DNA of 64,000 nucleotides from Diaporthe sp. PMI_573 (Eukaryota > Ascomycota > Sordariomycetes > Diaporthales > Diaporthaceae): assembly GCA_021399435.1 (NCBI GenBank), contig JAJTUP010000043.1:248001-312000 (forward strand), read 5' to 3'. Positions within the stretch are counted from its first letter, which is position 1, and each line of letters begins with the position of its first letter. The position numbers and the translations under genes were made by a program. Below, piece by piece: positions 63,150-64,000 of this stretch. The notes under the pieces are model-generated. The model was not told where the DNA came from. It saw nothing but the letters and a program-made list of their open reading frames with translations, and ran no database searches.

Positions 63150-64000
63150 TTGGTTCGGGTTCTTCTTTGTGTATATCCTGTGCGACAAGGTTCCTGAAGG
63201 TTGTGCTGCGGTGTCGCGATACGGAACCGCCCAGACGGTGAGACAAGCACAGGACTCGCGGGACGTTTTCAGCGGACGTTTGAGCTGCACATGGGATACT
63301 CCCGCCATTGGTTAGTACCTCCCCTATCCGGGCGATCCAGTGAAAAATTGAGATGGAAATGTATCTTGCAGCGTGTCTCGGGTCACCGCACGAGGTGGGT
63401 GCCGCTTCAGACGCCAATAAGCGTGAGGAATGGGGCTTCAGCCAGCTGGCTGACCATGCCGCAGCCTGGCTAGGTGAACATATGGACGGTCCACACCGTA
63501 TTGATCTGGGCAGCTGTGAGCCATAAATGTCATGGTTGCCACAATTCCAGTGTAGAAGCAACAATGCCGATATCGACCTTCTTGAGGAGATGGTTGGTCA
63601 TGCCTTCAGTCTGTTGACAGCATCAAGAGGTGCAGCTGCCTATGCTACATGACTTGAGATCGTCAATTGGCACAGCGTCCTAAGATGACGGCTTTCCGCT
63701 CGTAGATGTTGCTGCTGTTGACTCTGCAGACAGCCTTTCGCAGTCAAAATGACGTATCGCAGAATCGTTGCCATTCCCATGACCCCACACTAATCTTCTC
63801 AGAAACTGTTTGACACGTGCATGGTTTGGTGGCCTCCGCAAACCTGTCCCTTTTCTCTTTCAGACTTTATAACATTCTTCAGAAACTTAAAGAGTTGAAT
63901 TAGGCGAAAATGCGCAAATCTTGCGAGCGTGTGGGACACCTGGCTGCCTGCAGTCGCACTCTCTAGCGCCGTAAAAGCTACCAAGAAGCGGGGGTCGGAG
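63150..64000. other. Right-edge interval, nothing assigned
   Basis: Overlapping short ORFs on both strands at 63127-63564, none recognisable. A gene could continue beyond the edge. Confidence 0.3.

Noticed and set aside
1..64000. A Starship-type giant element (tyrosine-recombinase captain)
   Set aside because: No DUF3435-like recombinase frame and no boundary repeats of that kind were seen in the window.
1..64000. tRNA or rRNA genes
   Set aside because: No convincing A-box/B-box pairs or rRNA-like stretches were found by reading; a covariance-model scan would be needed to exclude them fully.

Overview
This window looks like nuclear DNA of a filamentous ascomycete (Pezizomycotina; I would guess a Sordariomycete, with moderate confidence). 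The evidence is short introns (40-85 bp) with GT/AG ends and CTAAC-like branch sites, a HET-domain protein, a fungal NLR relic, a VWA-Vint protein, an ISG12-like protein, and fungal transposon families (Tad-like LINE, Fot1/Pogo, Ty1/copia, Ty3/gypsy with chromodomain, several hATs). No bacterial operons, rRNA, tRNA or CRISPR were seen.

Layout. 0-2.6 kb: an NAD(P)H-binding (NmrA-like) gene cut by the left edge, divergent from an intact four-exon aldo-keto reductase. 4.2-11.7 kb: transposon debris (LINE fragment, Ulp1-like gene wreck, hAT relic, copia-like leader and a 204-bp LTR). 12-20.8 kb: small genes (coiled-coil protein, three-exon C2H2 protein, four-TM protein, proline-rich protein) plus a GH64 glucanase broken by an inversion. 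20.9-29.5 kb: a 5'-truncated copia element, a dead 3-kb hAT and an intact Pogo/Fot1 element. 30.9-43.4 kb is the gene-richest part: a membrane protein with an in-frame TGA, an ankyrin protein, a conserved spliced gene of unknown function, a HET protein, NLR and tyrosine-phosphatase relics, an 803-aa VWA-Vint protein and a zinc-finger protein. 44.9-58.4 kb: a second repeat block with a 478-bp hAT MITE, solo LTRs, gene relics (P450 and others), and a gypsy element cut by a spliced, apparently intact 823-aa hAT. 58.6-64 kb: an ISG12-like gene, more relics, and a three-exon gene of unknown function.

The genes do not form one pathway. The window is best read as a repeat-rich accessory compartment. 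Selfish elements (most dead, but one Pogo and one hAT look intact) lie among fast-evolving self/non-self and secreted-type genes, many of them broken. The most unusual sequence-level signals are a copia family saturated with a CGTRCGA-type motif in all codon phases, a glucanase gene whose 3' half is flipped, a membrane-protein gene read through a TGA, and nested LTR/inverted-repeat structures with clear target-site duplications.
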